A stretch of DNA of 64,000 nt from Polaribacter sp. WD7 (lineage in GTDB: Bacteria; Bacteroidota; Bacteroidia; Flavobacteriales; Flavobacteriaceae), in contig NZ_QPEJ01000018.1 of NCBI RefSeq assembly GCF_003335085.1, positions 248,001 through 312,000 on the forward strand, written 5' to 3'. This document shows positions 1-7,888 of the stretch, piece after piece. A program made the translations under genes and the position numbers. The stretch's first letter is position 1; every line of letters begins with the position of its first letter. Below the pieces are notes generated by a model. The model had not been told where the DNA came from and did no database searches. It worked only from the letters and a program-made list of their open reading frames with translations.

Positions 1-226
1 CGTGGTCAAAAAGATCTACAACTTCTTCATTTACAATTTTTTTAAGGTCTCCAAAATCAATCACCATTCCAAATTTTACATTGGTATTGTCTTTTATTGG
101 TTTTCCAGAAACGGTTACAGAAAGTTTATAAGAATGCCCATGAACGTTTTTGCATTTTCCGTCATAGCCATATAATGCGTGTCCTGTTTCAAAACTGAAT
201 TGTTTTGTAATTCTAATTGTACTCAT
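1..226 (-). CDS. queD: 6-carboxytetrahydropterin synthase (QueD/PTPS family), 5' part only
   Basis: This is the first 75 codons of a gene that runs off the left edge. The frame opens MSTIRITKQFSFETGHALYG and continues with a CKNVHGHSY segment. That is the zinc-binding His and Cys region of the 6-pyruvoyl-tetrahydropterin synthase fold. QueD makes 6-carboxy-tetrahydropterin from dihydroneopterin triphosphate in queuosine synthesis. The start codon overlaps the stop of a 27-codon membrane ORF by one base (TAATG), so the two are probably translated together at the end of the minus-strand run. The catalytic residues further downstream are outside the window, so a pterin-pathway PTPS paralogue cannot be excluded. 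Confidence 0.85.
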   Translation of the reverse strand, partial: MSTIRITKQFSFETGHALYGYDGKCKNVHGHSYKLSVTVSGKPIKDNTNVKFGMVIDFGDLKKIVNEEVVDLFDH

Positions 227-309
227 TAACGTCTGTTTCTGTATTTGTTATAAAAATAAACAATAACTAAAGCTATTGCTAATCCAATAAATAAAAAATC
301 TCCTCCCAT
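226..309 (-). CDS. 27-residue single-pass membrane peptide, unknown function
   Basis: This short minus-strand ORF starts ATG at 309 and stops TAA at 228-226. It encodes MGGDFLFIGL, a hydrophobic stretch to about residue 20 (AIALVIVYFY), and a basic tail NKYRNRR. The layout is that of one N-out/C-in membrane helix. It lies 14 nt after the GH3-like stop and overlaps the queD start by one base, so it fills the gap between two co-directional genes exactly. That fit, and the clean helix followed by positive charges, argue that it is translated. I do not recognise a family. It might act only in translational coupling of queD. Confidence 0.55.
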   Translation of the reverse strand: MGGDFLFIGLAIALVIVYFYNKYRNRR

Positions 310-323
310 TGTTTTATCTTTTA

Positions 324-1823
324 TTACTCTTCAATTAAAAAATTTGTTAATACATCAGCAATTTTTCTGTTATCAGATAGTTGCGGAATCTTATTTTGTC
401 CGCCAAATTTACCAATAGATTTCATATATTCATGAAATCCGCCTTTTTTAACTTTTCTAATTACAAGTGTTCGTAAAATTTTACCCTCAATCAAATCAAA
501 ATAATAAATATTTTGTGCTCTCATAGAAGCATCAACTTTTTGGGCAAAATCATTTATATCTTCTGGCTCATTTTCAAACTCTATAAACCATTCATGATAG
601 GGTAAACCACTTTCAGGGTTTACTTGAGGTGCCACAGTAAACTCACTAATATTAATATCTGTTCCTTTTATGGCATCATTTAAAGCTTTTTCAACTTCTT
701 TACCAATTACATGTTCGCCAAAGGCAGAAATAAAATGTTTTATACGGCCTGTAACTTTTATTCTATAGGGTTTTGTTGCTGTAAACTCTACTGTATCTCC
801 AATATTATATCCCCATAAACCAGCAGTCGTATTTAAAATGATAACATAGTTAACTCCAATTTTTACATCTTTTAGAGAAATTCTAGTAGGGTTTTCATCA
901 AAAAATTCTGAAGCCGGAATAAATTCATAAAATATACCAGAATCTAATTGCAATAACATGCCTTTTTCTGTTTGAGAATCTTGATATGCAATAAAACCTT
1001 CTGAGGCAGGATACAATTCTATATAGTCTATTTTTTTACCAATTAAAGTCTCAAACTTGTTTTTATAAGGTTCAAAATTAACACCACCGTAAATGAAGAA
1101 GTTAAAATTAGGAAAGAGTTCTGCTACCTTTTTACCTGTTTTTTCAATTAATTTTTCAAAATACATCTGTACCCAAGAAGGTATGCCACTAATAACTGTC
1201 ATGTCTTCATGTATGGTTTCTTCAACAACAGCATTTACTTTAGTGTCCCAATCTTCTATACAGTTGGTTTCCCAGCTTGGTAATCTATTTTTTTGCAAAT
1301 ATTTTGGCACATAGTGTGCTACGATTCCGCTTAGGCGGCCTAATTTTACTCCTTTTTTATCGCTTAAAATAGGGCTGCCTTGTAAAAAAATCATCTTACC
1401 ATCTACAAAACTGGCATTATTTTTTGCTACAATATAAAATAGCAAAGCGTTTCTAGCTGCTTTGATGTGAGTTGGCATAGACTCTTTGGTTATAGGAATG
1501 TATTTTGCTCCAGAAGTAGTGCCAGAGGTTTTTGCAAAATACAGAGGTTTACCTTTCCAGAGTACGTCAGATTCGCCAGCAATAATTCGATCTACATATT
1601 TTCTTAAACCTTCATAATCTTGAACTTTTACTTGTTTTTTAAAATCATCGTAATTCTGTATAGTCTCAAAATTATGATCTTTACCAAAAGCGGTATTTTT
1701 AGCAGCAGAAATTAAGTGTTTAAACACTTTTTCTTGAGTTTCATGGGGTTTATTTGTCCACTTGTATACTTTTTTTGTAGCTATTTTAGCAAACGGAATA
1801 GCAAGAATAGATTTGATGCTCAT
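324..1823 (-). CDS. GH3-family acyl-adenylate-forming protein
   Basis: The 499-residue protein resembles the GH3 auxin-responsive family, a branch of the ANL adenylating enzymes. The P-loop-like motif TSGTTSG is at residues 99-105, YPASEG (acid/AMP-binding region) at about 271-276, and GLWGYNIGDTVEF at about 335-347. Plant GH3 enzymes adenylate a carboxylic acid and join it to an amino acid. The substrate of the bacterial homologues is unknown, so only the chemistry is inferred. The gene begins 2 nt after the stop of the M23 peptidase upstream and is almost certainly co-transcribed with it. Length is slightly below plant GH3 proteins. Some bacterial homologues are annotated only as hypothetical. 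Confidence 0.85.
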   Translation of the reverse strand: MSIKSILAIPFAKIATKKVYKWTNKPHETQEKVFKHLISAAKNTAFGKDHNFETIQNYDDFKKQVKVQDYEGLRKYVDRIIAGESDVLWKGKPLYFAKTSGTTSGAKYIPITKESMPTHIKAARNALLFYIVAKNNASFVDGKMIFLQGSPILSDKKGVKLGRLSGIVAHYVPKYLQKNRLPSWETNCIEDWDTKVNAVVEETIHEDMTVISGIPSWVQMYFEKLIEKTGKKVAELFPNFNFFIYGGVNFEPYKNKFETLIGKKIDYIELYPASEGFIAYQDSQTEKGMLLQLDSGIFYEFIPASEFFDENPTRISLKDVKIGVNYVIILNTTAGLWGYNIGDTVEFTATKPYRIKVTGRIKHFISAFGEHVIGKEVEKALNDAIKGTDINISEFTVAPQVNPESGLPYHEWFIEFENEPEDINDFAQKVDASMRAQNIYYFDLIEGKILRTLVIRKVKKGGFHEYMKSIGKFGGQNKIPQLSDNRKIADVLTNFLIEE

Positions 1824-1825
1824 AG

Positions 1826-2692
1826 TTATTTAAAGTCGATAAAATTGGTTGGATTGACGGCATAACCACCACTCCAAAGTTCAAAATGCAGGTGAGGTCC
1901 TGTTGTAAGTTCTCCTGTAGAGCCAACTGTGGCTATAACTTCACCAGATTTTACAAAATCTCCTTGTTCTTTTAACAAATTTCCATTGTGTTTGTAAACA
2001 GATATATAATTGTTTGCATGTTTTAAAAGGATAACATACCCTGTTTCTGTAGTCCAACCAGAAAAAATTACTGTTCCGTCTGCAGTTGCTTTTACTGGAG
2101 TGCCAGCTTTTGCAACAATATCTACAGCAAAGTGATTAGCGCTACTATCAAAATTTTGAGAGATATTACCTGATAAAGGTGCAAAAAAGATAACATTTAC
2201 TCTATTTTGGGTGCTATTTGTCAAAGCAAAACGGGTTTTACGCTCTACTTTTTCTCTAAAAAGAGAATCTTCTTTAGTAGCGTTTAATTTACGTTCATCC
2301 ACAAGACGTTGTCTTGCTTCTACCTGAATAGAATCTATGCTCTCAGGAGCAATTTCTCCAGTTAGTACTGGGCGTAAAGCTTTTGTGTAATTTTCTAAAA
2401 CAGCTAATTTTGTTTTTAAAGAATCTGCTTCAAAATTTAATTTAGCTGCTTTTATTTTCAAGTTTGTAGAGGAATAGCCTGGTATGTATTCTTTAATTGG
2501 CGTAAAGGCTATTAAAACTGTGGTCACGGCTATTAATAAAATAGAAAATACACCACCAAGAACAAAAACATTAAGTCTAGATAATTTTAAAGAAAAACGT
2601 TCTTCAAACGTATTTTCATTCAAAACCACTAGTCTGTACTTGTCAGTTAGTTTACGTTTGAGTTTTCCTTTTTTTTTCTTCTTTTTTGCCAC
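1826..2692 (-). CDS. Membrane-anchored M23 family metallopeptidase
   Basis: This 288-residue protein has a very basic cytoplasmic start (Lys-rich residues 3-15), one membrane helix at about 43-63, and a periplasmic coiled region at about 77-150. A C-terminal LytM/M23 domain spans about 168-288. The zinc ligands are visible: H187 and D191 in HFAVDI, and H267 and H269 in PHLHF. Enzymes of this type cut peptidoglycan cross-bridges or, as in NlpD/EnvC relatives, regulate amidases. All ligands are present, so activity is likely. A TATATTTG box lies 22 nt upstream, and the GH3 gene follows after 2 nt. Confidence 0.88.
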   Translation of the reverse strand: MAKKKKKKGKLKRKLTDKYRLVVLNENTFEERFSLKLSRLNVFVLGGVFSILLIAVTTVLIAFTPIKEYIPGYSSTNLKIKAAKLNFEADSLKTKLAVLENYTKALRPVLTGEIAPESIDSIQVEARQRLVDERKLNATKEDSLFREKVERKTRFALTNSTQNRVNVIFFAPLSGNISQNFDSSANHFAVDIVAKAGTPVKATADGTVIFSGWTTETGYVILLKHANNYISVYKHNGNLLKEQGDFVKSGEVIATVGSTGELTTGPHLHFELWSGGYAVNPTNFIDFK

Positions 2693-2713
2693 AAATAAGT
2701 AGTTGATGTTTTA

Positions 2714-2721
2714 CAAATATA
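2714..2721 (-). promoter_or_regulatory. -7 box of the M23 peptidase promoter
   Basis: Read on the minus strand this is TATATTTG, which fits the Bacteroidetes primary sigma consensus TAnnTTTG. It predicts a start of transcription about 15 nt before the ATG at 2692. No clear -33 TTTG is seen. Confidence 0.55.
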
Positions 2722-2775
2722 CAACAAACCCATACAGAGGGTATTTGGTCAAGTAACGTTGTAAAAATAAATAAA

Positions 2776-3357
2776 TTATTTTCTATAAAAGTTCATTTCA
2801 TCTACATATTGCCATACTTCATTGGTAAGTAAAGGTTGTACATTTTTTTTGTTTTTAATACCATTTCTAATCATTGTAGAAGAGATTTGAACAATAGGTG
2901 CCGATACTTTATGAATTTTTGGGTGATTTTTAAATTGATGCGCTACAACACCCTCAGCAATTCTAGGATACACATAAATATGATGATGTTCTAAAATAGT
3001 TTCATAATTTTTCCATTTATGAAACCCTTTTAAGTTATCTTCTCCCATAATTAAACAAAACTCATTGTTAGGATATGTATCGGAAATGTGTGCTAAGGTA
3101 TGTACAGTATAATTAGGCTGCGGTAATTTAAACTCTATATCTGAGGGTTTAATTTTTGAGTAGTTTTCTGTAGCTCTGTACACCAACTCAAAACGATGAT
3201 GATTTTCTAATAGTGAACTTTTCTTTTTAAACGGATTGTGAGGTGTGACAACCATCCAAATTTCATCCAAATCAGAATGTTCAACCATATGATTGGCAAT
3301 AATTAAATGCCCAATATGAATTGGATTGAATGTACCAAAATATAAACCTATTTTCAT
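2776..3357 (-). CDS. nadD: Nicotinate-nucleotide adenylyltransferase
   Basis: NadD transfers AMP from ATP to nicotinate mononucleotide, giving deamido-NAD in NAD synthesis. The 193-residue protein has the nucleotidyltransferase signature GTFNPIHIGH near its N-terminus and ISSTMIR near the C-terminus, the two hallmarks of the family. I start it at MKIGLYFGTF (3357). An upstream in-frame ATG at 3384 would add nine residues, but those codons lie in a dispersed palindromic repeat and no NadD begins that way. The gene follows gmk in the same direction across that repeat, so the pair may be read as one transcript. Confidence 0.93.
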   Translation of the reverse strand: MKIGLYFGTFNPIHIGHLIIANHMVEHSDLDEIWMVVTPHNPFKKKSSLLENHHRFELVYRATENYSKIKPSDIEFKLPQPNYTVHTLAHISDTYPNNEFCLIMGEDNLKGFHKWKNYETILEHHHIYVYPRIAEGVVAHQFKNHPKIHKVSAPIVQISSTMIRNGIKNKKNVQPLLTNEVWQYVDEMNFYRK

Positions 3358-3370
3358 TTCAATTCTTAAA

Positions 3371-3421
3371 TGTTCTCGATACAAATTTGCTCATTCTTTA
3401 CAAATTCACTGAAACTGACAG
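3371..3421. repeat. Right half of a dispersed palindromic element
   Basis: The segment runs from TGTTCTCGATACAAATTT to TTCACTGAAACTGACAG. It matches the right arm of the 182-bp element at 5293-5474 (TCTCGATATAAATTT to CTCAAATTGACAG). It sits directly upstream of nadD, and the spurious longer nadD start lies within it. Confidence 0.65.
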
Positions 3422-3448
3422 CTTTTAAATTAAGGGTAAAAATGAGTT

Positions 3449-3516
3449 TGTCATTTTGAGTGATTTACGAGTTTAGCTGCAAAGGGCAGATTCATGGAAC
3501 AATTGTATCAAGAAAT
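3449..3516. repeat. Left half of a dispersed palindromic element
   Basis: TGTCATTTTGAGTGATTTACG followed by CAATTGTATCAAGAAATCG matches the left arm of the element at 5293-5474 (CTGTCAGTTCGAGTGATTTT, TTGTATCGAGAA). With the right half at 3371-3421 it makes a back-to-back pair of half elements, about 28 bp apart, between gmk and nadD. Confidence 0.6.
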
Positions 3517-3532
3517 CGTATTACTTATTATT

Positions 3533-4111
3533 TTATAATTCTAAAAACGAGCCCACCAAATCTTCAGCCTCTTGCAAAGCATCTTCTAAGATATAGTTTT
3601 TGATGATTTTATCAAACTGAGGTGCAGTAGCCAATTCTACAGATGCTTTTGCAATGCGCATATTTATTTTATCATCACTTTCTGTAGAGCGTTTTTTTAA
3701 ACGAATTTTTAGCTCGTCTATACTAGGAGGTTTTACAAAAACAGCTAAGGTTTTTTCTGGGAATTTGCTTTTAATTCGTAATCCGCCAGCAACATCAATG
3801 TCAAAAATAACATGTTTTTTTTCTGCCCAAATACGTTCTACTTCAGTTTTTAAGGTACCGTAAAAGTTATCTCTATAGACTTCTTCCCATTCTAAAAATT
3901 CGTCATTTTTAATCTTATTTTTAAACTCTTTTAAAGAAATAAAATAATAATCTTCTCCGTCTTTTTCTGTACCTCTAGGTGCTCTAGACGTTGCAGAAAT
4001 AGAAAATTCTAAACCAAATTTATCTTGTTGTAATAAATGACGGACAATAGTTGTTTTACCAGACCCAGATGGGGCAGAAAACACAAATAACTTTCCTTGA
4101 AAATCTGACAT
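3533..4111 (-). CDS. gmk: Guanylate kinase
   Basis: Gmk phosphorylates GMP to GDP with ATP. The 192-residue product has the P-loop SAPSGSGKTT close to the N-terminus, followed by SATSRAPRGTEKDGEDYYF, the GMP-binding region. Length is normal for the family. I chose MSDFQGKLFVFSAPSG as the start because it places the P-loop about 11 residues in, as is typical. An ATG 11 codons upstream (4144) gives an unlikely basic extension. The gene lies 51 nt after the yicC stop (84 nt if counted from the start chosen here). This yicC-gmk-nadD order is common in Flavobacteriia. Confidence 0.93.
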   Translation of the reverse strand: MSDFQGKLFVFSAPSGSGKTTIVRHLLQQDKFGLEFSISATSRAPRGTEKDGEDYYFISLKEFKNKIKNDEFLEWEEVYRDNFYGTLKTEVERIWAEKKHVIFDIDVAGGLRIKSKFPEKTLAVFVKPPSIDELKIRLKKRSTESDDKINMRIAKASVELATAPQFDKIIKNYILEDALQEAEDLVGSFLEL

Positions 4112-4195
4112 ATACTTTATAATTTTTCCCTTTAAGGTTGTCAAAACCTTACAAGGTAAATATGATTCTGAAACAAGTTTAAAAATACGTTTTAC

Positions 4196-5062
4196 CTACA
4201 AAACGTTTAAAATTTGTTCTTTAATTTGCTCTAATTCGTTTTTCATTTGAATAACCGCTTTTTGCATAGGGGCAAAATTGGCTTTAGAACCTGTAGTGTT
4301 AATTTCTCTTCCCATTTCTTGTACGATAAAGCCTAATTTTTTTCCGTTGGATTCTGGAGAAGCTAAGGTTTCTAAAAAGTAATCTAAATGATTTGCTAAA
4401 CGTACTTTTTCTTCATTAATATCTAATTTTTCTAAGTAATAAATCAATTCTTGCTCAAAACGATTTTCATCCGTTTCTACTTTTAATTCATCTATAGCTT
4501 TTTGTAATCTTGTTTTTACATTGTCTATTCTATCACCATCCAAATCGTTGACCTCTTCTAAAAATGCCTTAATATTAACAATTCTTTGTTTAAAATCTAT
4601 CTCTAAAGAAGCTGCTTCATCAATTCTATATTGTACAATATCTTTAATTGCTAGTTCTATTCCTTTCGCTATGGTAGACCACTCAGTTTCATCTAATTCT
4701 TCACGTTCTGTTTTAAGTGCATCAGGCATTTTTACAGCCATTTTTAAAAGTTCAATATCAGTAGAAGTATCAGCTTCAATCATTTTTCTAAGTTGTTGCA
4801 TGTATTCTTTTACTACTCCAGGGTTTACAGTGGTAGAGGTTTCATCTGCAGTCATTTCTACAAAAATTGAAAAATCTACTTTTCCTCTAAGTAATGCACT
4901 TGCTAATTTTTTACGAACAGCCAGTTCTTTTTCTTTATAATAAGAAGGAATTCTGACATTTAAGTCAAGATTTTTACTGTTTAGCGATTTAATTTCTATG
5001 GTAACTTTTTTGGTAGGTAATTGCAATACAGATTTACCGTAACCTGTCATAGATTGAATCAT
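4196..5062 (-). CDS. YicC/YloC family endoribonuclease
   Basis: The 288-residue protein starts MIQSMTGYGKS and has IEIKSLNSKNLDLN shortly after, the typical N-terminal YicC domain. It ends with the conserved DUF1732 region (EMGREINTTGSKA near residues 250-262). YicC proteins have been reported as RNA endonucleases or adaptors in RNA decay. Which activity applies here cannot be read from the sequence. It is the first gene of the minus-strand run towards queD and has a good -7 box upstream. Family length is about 290, so it is complete. Confidence 0.9.
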   Translation of the reverse strand: MIQSMTGYGKSVLQLPTKKVTIEIKSLNSKNLDLNVRIPSYYKEKELAVRKKLASALLRGKVDFSIFVEMTADETSTTVNPGVVKEYMQQLRKMIEADTSTDIELLKMAVKMPDALKTEREELDETEWSTIAKGIELAIKDIVQYRIDEAASLEIDFKQRIVNIKAFLEEVNDLDGDRIDNVKTRLQKAIDELKVETDENRFEQELIYYLEKLDINEEKVRLANHLDYFLETLASPESNGKKLGFIVQEMGREINTTGSKANFAPMQKAVIQMKNELEQIKEQILNVL

Positions 5063-5086
5063 AAAATCAACGTTTTAGATGAATGG

Positions 5087-5094
5087 CAAAGATA
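5087..5094 (-). promoter_or_regulatory. -7 box of the yicC promoter
   Basis: On the minus strand this reads TATCTTTG, a perfect TAnnTTTG. It predicts a short leader of about 20 nt before the ATG at 5062. Confidence 0.6.
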
Positions 5095-5253
5095 CTTTAT
5101 TTGATGAACAAAAAAAGAGTTTCAGTAATTAGCTAAAACTCTTTTAAGTTGGGTTGTTAACTTTTAGTTGTTCCAACAGGAGATGGAAATTAAGTTACTG
5201 CAATATACAAATAATGGCTATTTTAAGTAAATTTCTTTGTATAAAATTAAAAA

Positions 5254-6007
5254 ATGATCATCCACCATCTACAAGAATACAATTCTATTCTTAACCCGTT
5301 GTGCATTTTGGCGCAGAAGCTAGATAACTGTCAGTTCGAGTGATTTTGAGGAACGAAAAATTGTATCGAGAACTATTTATAAGCTAAAAATTCTTATTCT
5401 CGATATAAATTTTACTCATTTCAATCATAAAATCTACTCAAATTGACAGAATTTTTCAAAATACACAACAGGTTATTCTTAATACATTTATAACAGAAAT
5501 TAGAAATGTTAGCCCACGAAAAGATTAACTCAGATTTAGGAGAAATATAGAAATAATAGGAGAAATTCTAGGATATGAACTAAGTAAACAATTTTCTTGT
5601 ACTAAGAGCAAGTTTACCCTTGTATTAGGGTTTGTTTAATTATTTTGATGATGCAGAAAATGCGTTTATATCTGCATATCGTCATCACCCAAACCAAGAT
5701 AAAAATTTAGAAATTGTGGTAGCGTATTTTGCAGCCCATCTATAGAAAATAAAGTTTTGCTTTTAGCAGACCCAATGTTGGCTACAAGAAAATCTTTAGT
5801 AGCTGTTTTAGAAGCCATACAGTAAAAAAGGTACTCTTAAAGAAATTGATATTGTATCTGTAATTGGTGCTAAAGACGGAATAAAATAAATTTTCAAAAA
5901 ATACGCATTTATAGATAGCCGCTATCGATGAAAAATTGAACTATAAAGGATATATTGTGCAAGGGTTAGGTGATGCAGGAGATCTGGCATACGGAAAAAA
6001 GTTATAG
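5254..6007 (+). pseudogene. upp: Uracil phosphoribosyltransferase remnant, split by a palindromic element
   Basis: Upp makes UMP from uracil and PRPP. The start survives as MIIHHLQEYNSILN (5254-5295), but a 182-bp element follows. Homology resumes at 5475 as ILNTFITEIRN, then after a stop as LRFRRNIE and GEILGYELSKQF. Later pieces are NYFDDAENAFISAYRHHPNQ, a damaged ADPMLAT segment (the PRPP-binding loop region), and [13 protein letters not shown] with stop at 6005-6007. The body contains several stops and frameshifts, plus an apparent internal loss of about 25-30 codons ahead of NYFDD. It cannot give active enzyme. In Flavobacteriia upp usually sits next to the DUF6427 gene, as here, so it appears to have decayed in place. 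Its last codons overlap the convergent DUF6427 stop. Confidence 0.85.
5293..5474. mobile_element. 182-bp MITE-like palindromic element inserted in upp
   Basis: The ends are inverted: AACCCGTTGTGCATTTTG on the left, and AACCTGTTGTGTATTTTG on the right when read on the other strand. Inside is a second imperfect palindrome from CTGTCA (5328) to TGACAG (5449), with arms containing TTGTATCGAGAA and TTCTCGATATAAATTT. The element is flanked by the direct repeat ATTCTT (5287-5292 and 5475-5480), which extends to ATTCTTAA if the next two bases are counted. The uninterrupted upp reading ILNTF needs only one copy, so this is a target-site duplication. No ORF of note is inside, so any transposase would act in trans. 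Confidence 0.75.
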
Positions 6008-6931
6008 GTAGCAAAAACCAATAATTGTTCCCATCATAAAGATAAAAATCAATATGTTTTTTACCATTCTCTTTTGAAGTACCTCAAAACCATTGGCTAT
6101 TATTATAGAAGCAGGTACATATAAGAATAACGTTTCATAACCTTGGTTCGTATTGGTAAGTATAGCAAAAAAAAGACTTACAAGTAAGTTTATAATTAGT
6201 AATTGCCAGCTTTTTTTAAAACTATTATTTACAGACATAGCTTTTGGAGATTTCAAAATAAGTGCAATTAAAGTAAATAAAAGAAGTACAAGAGTGCTCC
6301 AAGTAGTGGAGTTTTTTGTGTATGTTGATAAGTCAAATATGAAATCTACAGTAAAAAGTTTTATAAAATTATTAGTAGTATCTACCCAAAATAGATAGGT
6401 AAAATATATAATTAATGGAGTTATGTATCCAATAATAGGTGCTATTAAATTTTGGATTGTAAGTTTTTGATATAACAGTATTGCAGTAAGTGTTACCAAA
6501 AAAAACACAAAACAATAAGGCTCTAAAATGAATAAAACACCAAGCCAAAACCCACTATCAAACAGTTTTTGAATTATACTTTTAGAAGAGCGTAAGCTGT
6601 ATATTTTTCTTAAATAAAGTAGATGTAATATAAATGTTATCAGTGGTTTAAATTCAAAAAGAAAAGAAAAGTGAAGAATAGCAATAAGAGTAAAAATAAA
6701 AAATGCGTATGAATGATCAAAAGTCAACTTGTTCTTAGTAACAATAAAGTTGTAAAAGAAAAAAATGATTAAAAATAAGAAGAAGAATACAACACTTTCA
6801 AAAGTCTTACTCCAACTAAAACCATCATTAAAAAAATGTGTAATTAGTGATAATAAAAAGAAACAAAAAAACACACTTAAATACACTATAAAATTTATAG
6901 GTTTAGATTTCTCTAAAAAATTGGCTAACAT
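6002..6931 (-). CDS. DUF6427 family multi-pass membrane protein
   Basis: The 309-residue protein is highly hydrophobic, with about eight to nine predicted membrane helices and short polar loops. It begins [20 protein letters not shown]. It matches my memory of DUF6427, a family limited to Flavobacteriia and close relatives that is usually beside upp. The function is unknown. The gene is divergent from DUF6341 (41 bp between the starts) and convergent with the upp remnant, whose end it overlaps by six bases. It remains intact although upp has decayed, which suggests that it does not depend on Upp. Confidence 0.75.
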   Translation of the reverse strand: MLANFLEKSKPINFIVYLSVFFCFFLLSLITHFFNDGFSWSKTFESVVFFFLFLIIFFFYNFIVTKNKLTFDHSYAFFIFTLIAILHFSFLFEFKPLITFILHLLYLRKIYSLRSSKSIIQKLFDSGFWLGVLFILEPYCFVFFLVTLTAILLYQKLTIQNLIAPIIGYITPLIIYFTYLFWVDTTNNFIKLFTVDFIFDLSTYTKNSTTWSTLVLLLFTLIALILKSPKAMSVNNSFKKSWQLLIINLLVSLFFAILTNTNQGYETLFLYVPASIIIANGFEVLQKRMVKNILIFIFMMGTIIGFCYL

Positions 6932-6943
6932 TGTTTCTTTTGT

Positions 6944-6951
6944 TATTTTTG
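6944..6951 (+). promoter_or_regulatory. -7 box of the DUF6341/trmB promoter
   Basis: TATTTTTG matches TAnnTTTG, with TTG at 6921-6923 at 20-bp spacing as a possible -33 element. Transcription would begin about 20 nt before the DUF6341 start. Confidence 0.5.
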
Positions 6952-6972
6952 CAGTGTAAAGATAATTAAGTT

Positions 6973-7194
6973 ATGATAGCAAGCAATATTTTTAGATGGA
7001 TAGGAAGTTTATTTACAGATTTTTTATTCTTACCCTTTAAAGCATTACGTTTAGATGTAGCATTGTCTGATTTTGGATGGTGGACTTCTAACGCAATTAA
7101 TTGGGGGTTTTTATTAATTCTGTTGGTTTTATTTGCTTACTGGATGAAACAGTCTAAGAAGTTTTTAGACGAAGGAACTGAAGATAGAGCTTAA
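6973..7194 (+). CDS. DUF6341 family small membrane protein
   Basis: This 73-residue protein has one clear C-terminal membrane helix (about residues 42-60, AINWGFLLILLVLFAYW) and an amphipathic N-terminal part with LFLPFKALR. It ends in a charged tail DEGTEDRA. It resembles DUF6341, a Flavobacteriia family of unknown function found next to DUF6427. The trmB start follows after 15 nt, so the two genes are probably co-transcribed. Confidence 0.7.
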   Translation: MIASNIFRWIGSLFTDFLFLPFKALRLDVALSDFGWWTSNAINWGFLLILLVLFAYWMKQSKKFLDEGTEDRA

Positions 7195-7209
7195 TTTACT
7201 TCAGAAAAA

Positions 7210-7881
7210 TTGGGAAGTAAAAACAAACTAAAACGTTTTAAAGAGAATGAAACGTTTAAAAATGTCATTCAACCTACAAGAGAAGAAGTAGTTACTAACT
7301 TTTCTCTTAAAGGTAAATGGCATTCTTTTTTTGGCAACAATAATCCTGTTGTTGTAGAGTTGGGTTGTGGTAAAGGAGAGTATACCATTGCATTGGCTCG
7401 TAAAAACCCAAACAAAAATTTTATTGGTATAGATATTAAAGGCGCTCGTTTTTGGAGAGGCGCAAAAACTGCATTAGAAGAAAATTTAGATAATGTTGCT
7501 TTTGTAAGAACTCAAATAGAATTGGTTCATCATATTTTTGATAGAAATGAAGTTTCAGAAATTTGGATAACATTTCCAGATCCTCAGATAAAATATAAGA
7601 GAACAAAGCATAGAATGACCAATACTTCTTTTCTTAAAAAATATCACCAAATTTTAAAGGAAGAAGGTTTGGTAAACTTAAAGACAGATAGTGAATTTAT
7701 GCATGGTTATACGTTAGGTTTGCTGCATGGTGAAGGCCATGAGATCCTAAATGCCAACCATAATGTGTATAAAAATGAAGGTTCTCCTAAAGAAGTAACA
7801 GAAACTCAAACGTTTTATGAGAAACAATACTTATCAGTAGGAAAACCCATTACGTACATACAATTTAAACTTAAGTATTAA
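7210..7881 (+). CDS. trmB: tRNA (guanine-N7-)-methyltransferase
   Basis: TrmB methylates G46 of tRNA using S-adenosylmethionine. The 223-residue protein has the SAM-binding motif VELGCGKGEYTIALA at about residues 50-64. It also has TFPDPQIKYKR, the version of the family signature FPDPWPK expected in Bacteroidetes. The start is a TTG codon at 7210. The sequence (M)GSKNKLKRFKENETF from that codon has the usual N-terminus of flavobacterial TrmB, and no ATG is nearby upstream in frame. The TTG start may lower expression compared with an ATG. Confidence 0.92.
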   Translation: MGSKNKLKRFKENETFKNVIQPTREEVVTNFSLKGKWHSFFGNNNPVVVELGCGKGEYTIALARKNPNKNFIGIDIKGARFWRGAKTALEENLDNVAFVRTQIELVHHIFDRNEVSEIWITFPDPQIKYKRTKHRMTNTSFLKKYHQILKEEGLVNLKTDSEFMHGYTLGLLHGEGHEILNANHNVYKNEGSPKEVTETQTFYEKQYLSVGKPITYIQFKLKY

Positions 7882-7888
7882 AAAATTT

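Noticed and set aside
3358..3384. Nine-residue upstream extension of nadD
   Set aside because: It is encoded by a dispersed repeat arm, and NadD proteins begin at the strand before GTFNP.
4521..4940. 139-codon plus-strand ORF opposite yicC
   Set aside because: It is antisense to a well-supported gene, and its Ser/Ile-rich composition is typical of a shadow frame.
5113..5147. Hairpin AAAAGAGTTT/AAACTCTTTT upstream of yicC and upp
   Set aside because: It lies between divergent transcripts, and the T run would serve only a minus-strand gene that is not there. Not enough for a terminator call.
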